The notes under the pieces are model-generated. The model saw only the letters and a program-made list of their open reading frames with translations, searched no databases and had not been told where the DNA came from. 64,000 bases of DNA from contig NZ_CP092417.1 in the NCBI RefSeq assembly GCF_023716865.1, positions 3,822,001 through 3,886,000 on the forward strand, in the 5' to 3' direction. Position numbers and translations under genes: made by a program. The stretch comes from Endozoicomonas sp. SCSIO W0465. GTDB lineage: Bacteria; Pseudomonadota; Gammaproteobacteria; Pseudomonadales; Endozoicomonadaceae. Shown piece after piece: positions 62,721 to 64,000 of this stretch. How positions within the stretch are numbered: position 1 is the stretch's first letter; the number at the start of each line of letters is the position of its first letter.

Positions 62721-62804
62721 ATCTCAGGATATGCCAGATCCTGTCTATGAGCAGAGCTCCGGTGTAAAATCCCCGCCTGTTCATTTTTCGTATTGGAATC
62801 AGCA

Positions 62805-63116
62805 ATGCCCCTGAATCTCGACAACGATGGCTATCTGGCCAACCTTGACCAATGGAATGCCGATGTTGCCACTGAACTGGCCGCTCTTGAGGGTATTGCG
62901 CTCACTGACGCCCACTGGGAAGTCATTTATGCACTACGGGCGTTCTATCAACAATATGAACTGGCCCCAAATCAACGCCCTTTTGTTAAACACATTGCCA
63001 ATACGCTTGGGAAAGAGAAGGGTAACAGTCTCTATCTGATGCAGCTTTTTCCTGAAAGTCCAGCCAGAGTTGCCGCCCGTATTGCCGGGCTGCCACGCCC
63101 AACCAACTGCTTCTGA
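62805..63116 (+). CDS. tusE: Sulfur-relay protein TusE/DsrC
   Basis: From ATG 62805 the protein has 103 residues. DDGYLANL..WN and LTDAHWEVIYALRAFYQQY, then the C-terminal arm LPRPTNCF with the penultimate Cys that accepts sulfur, define TusE/DsrC. It passes sulfur from TusBCD to MnmA for 2-thiolation of U34 in tRNA, the same wobble base modified by MnmC (6218). The upstream TTG at 62793 is a less likely start. Confidence 0.93.
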   Translation: MPLNLDNDGYLANLDQWNADVATELAALEGIALTDAHWEVIYALRAFYQQYELAPNQRPFVKHIANTLGKEKGNSLYLMQLFPESPARVAARIAGLPRPTNCF

Positions 63117-63188
63117 TCTCAATAAACCATCGGATTATTATTACTTATTGATCGTAGCAGCTTAACCTCATAAAGTGGCTGGCCTTCT

Positions 63189-63240
63189 CATGACCAGTAC
63201 ACATGGTCAGCACACATGACCAGTTCACATGGCCAGTACA
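63189..63240. repeat. Four 13-bp tandem repeats upstream of the nucleoside kinase
   Basis: Four consecutive 13-bp units (consensus CATGACCAGTACA) at 63189-63201, 63202-63214, 63215-63227 and 63228-63240, differing by one to three bases. They end 40 bp before the ATG of the next gene, in its leader. Possible regulatory array or slippage tract. Confidence 0.85.
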
Positions 63241-63280
63241 AAAGCGTCATGAGTTGTGTCATCAGCCACCGGGGTCGTTA

Positions 63281-63913
63281 ATGAAGCAAACCAATCACTT
63301 TGTCGCTGTAGAAGCCAACATTGCTGCAGGGAAATCAACCCTTCTTCCCAAACTTGCAGCAGAGCTCGGCTGGGATGCCATTCAGGAGCCAGTGAATGAC
63401 CCGGAATTTACACGGCTACTTCAGGATTTCACTGATCACCCTAATGATGCGGCTAAACGCATTCAGTTTCAGGAATACATTACCAATCGCAGAGCCAGTA
63501 TTGTTGAGCAGCTGCCGACTGACCGCAACTATCTGATTGAGCGTTCCCTCTACTCAGATTTGATTTTTACCCAGGCGAACTTTCTGGGTATGGCAACACC
63601 CGATGAGCGCTATATGCTGCATTACTGTGAAATCCAGCGCAGACTGAAAGATTATCCGGTCATCAGCACGGTCATTTATCTCAGAACCGCTCCGAAAATT
63701 GCCCACCGTCGTCTGATTGAAAGAGCAAGAAGTGCAGAAGATGGAACTCCTCTAACGTACCTCAGCGACATTCATAACTATCATGAGGCCATTCTGCCAC
63801 AGATCTGCCGCTCAATGGGCACACCACTGATCACCGTGGACTGGGATGATTTTGGCTGTGAAAAAAATCTGGCAAAACAACTGCTGAAAACAGTTCAACC
63901 GGTCAATCCATGA
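63281..63913 (+). CDS. Deoxynucleoside kinase
   Basis: This 210-residue protein (ATG 63281) belongs to the dNK/dGK-dCK family: P-loop EANIAAGKSTLLPKLA near the N-terminus, IQEPVND, then IERSLYSDLIFTQANF (the ERS substrate motif) and a lid RLIERARSAED. It phosphorylates deoxynucleosides for salvage. The specificity cannot be read from sequence. The 87 bp after it to the window end show no feature. Confidence 0.9.
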   Translation: MKQTNHFVAVEANIAAGKSTLLPKLAAELGWDAIQEPVNDPEFTRLLQDFTDHPNDAAKRIQFQEYITNRRASIVEQLPTDRNYLIERSLYSDLIFTQANFLGMATPDERYMLHYCEIQRRLKDYPVISTVIYLRTAPKIAHRRLIERARSAEDGTPLTYLSDIHNYHEAILPQICRSMGTPLITVDWDDFGCEKNLAKQLLKTVQPVNP

Positions 63914-64000
63914 TGTGAAAACCGGGTCATTCCCATAAATTCTGCCTGGCCGGTTTTGATGTATCTGGTGAAATATTACTTGTGTGACTGACAATATATC

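Overview
The window looks like a gammaproteobacterial chromosome, most likely an Endozoicomonas-like (Oceanospirillales) animal symbiont. This rests on the housekeeping set (oadA/oadG, dusC, mnmC, msrA, ubiT, tusE, yccA-type, tas), on an extreme load of insertion sequences, and on several lineage-restricted proteins with eukaryote-like features (an F-box-like segment, PPxY motifs, a nuclear-localisation-like basic cluster). The species assignment is inference; no marker gene settles it.

Layout. 1-12.6 kb is ordinary core sequence: the 5' part of oadA, then oadG and dusC on the minus strand; a three-gene hydrolase operon; a proline-rich unknown protein behind a 160-bp MITE; mnmC; msrA; an F-box-like protein; an M23 peptidase; a truncated thiM behind a second MITE; and ubiT. 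At 12.96 kb lies a JUMPstart/ops-like element (GGCGGTAGCGT) of the kind that recruits RfaH to long polysaccharide operons. From 13.0 to 19.4 kb a stack of mobile DNA follows: an IS630 element interrupted by an IS3 and an IS66 element, then an IS4 element and a third MITE. This stack separates the ops site from the glycan operon it probably served.

19.5-31.9 kb is an ABC-transporter-dependent surface glycan cluster. It holds wzm, wzt, glycosyltransferases, a GDP-sugar 4,6-dehydratase, a STELLO/DUF288-like protein, a GDP-fucose-synthase-like epimerase/reductase, and the GDP-D,D-heptose genes hddA-gmhA-hddC. Together they suggest a 6-deoxyheptose-containing O-antigen or capsule. An IS4 copy lies exactly at the end of the epimerase gene. 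32.1-37.7 kb is a three-level nest: ISL3 interrupted by IS21, itself interrupted by IS66.

38.6-52.9 kb holds two tandem tRNA-Ser(UGA) genes followed by a ~14-kb genomic island that ends in a duplicated 3' piece of tRNA-Ser. The island carries an N-terminally truncated tyrosine integrase, a Tn5-like IS split by a group II intron, a truncated hsdR, a YgjP-like metalloprotease, darT-darG, an orphan higA, a serine recombinase, IS4 copy 3 and a truncated IS66. Beyond the right tRNA fragment lie the left-end sequence of a related island and a decayed 3' end of a second darG, evidence that two related islands once sat in tandem.

53-64 kb returns to core-like genes (an outer-membrane barrel, tas, DUF3081, DUF3429, a coiled-coil unknown, HNH, tusE, a deoxynucleoside kinase). 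They are interrupted at 57-61.3 kb by a third nest (IS1182 abutting an ISNCY-like element that is split by an IS701-like element).

The most useful new observations are the 160-bp MITE family with exact 8-bp target duplications, the group II intron whose removal restores a transposase frame, the ops site cut off from its glycan operon, the remains of tandem islands, and three candidate host-interacting proteins.
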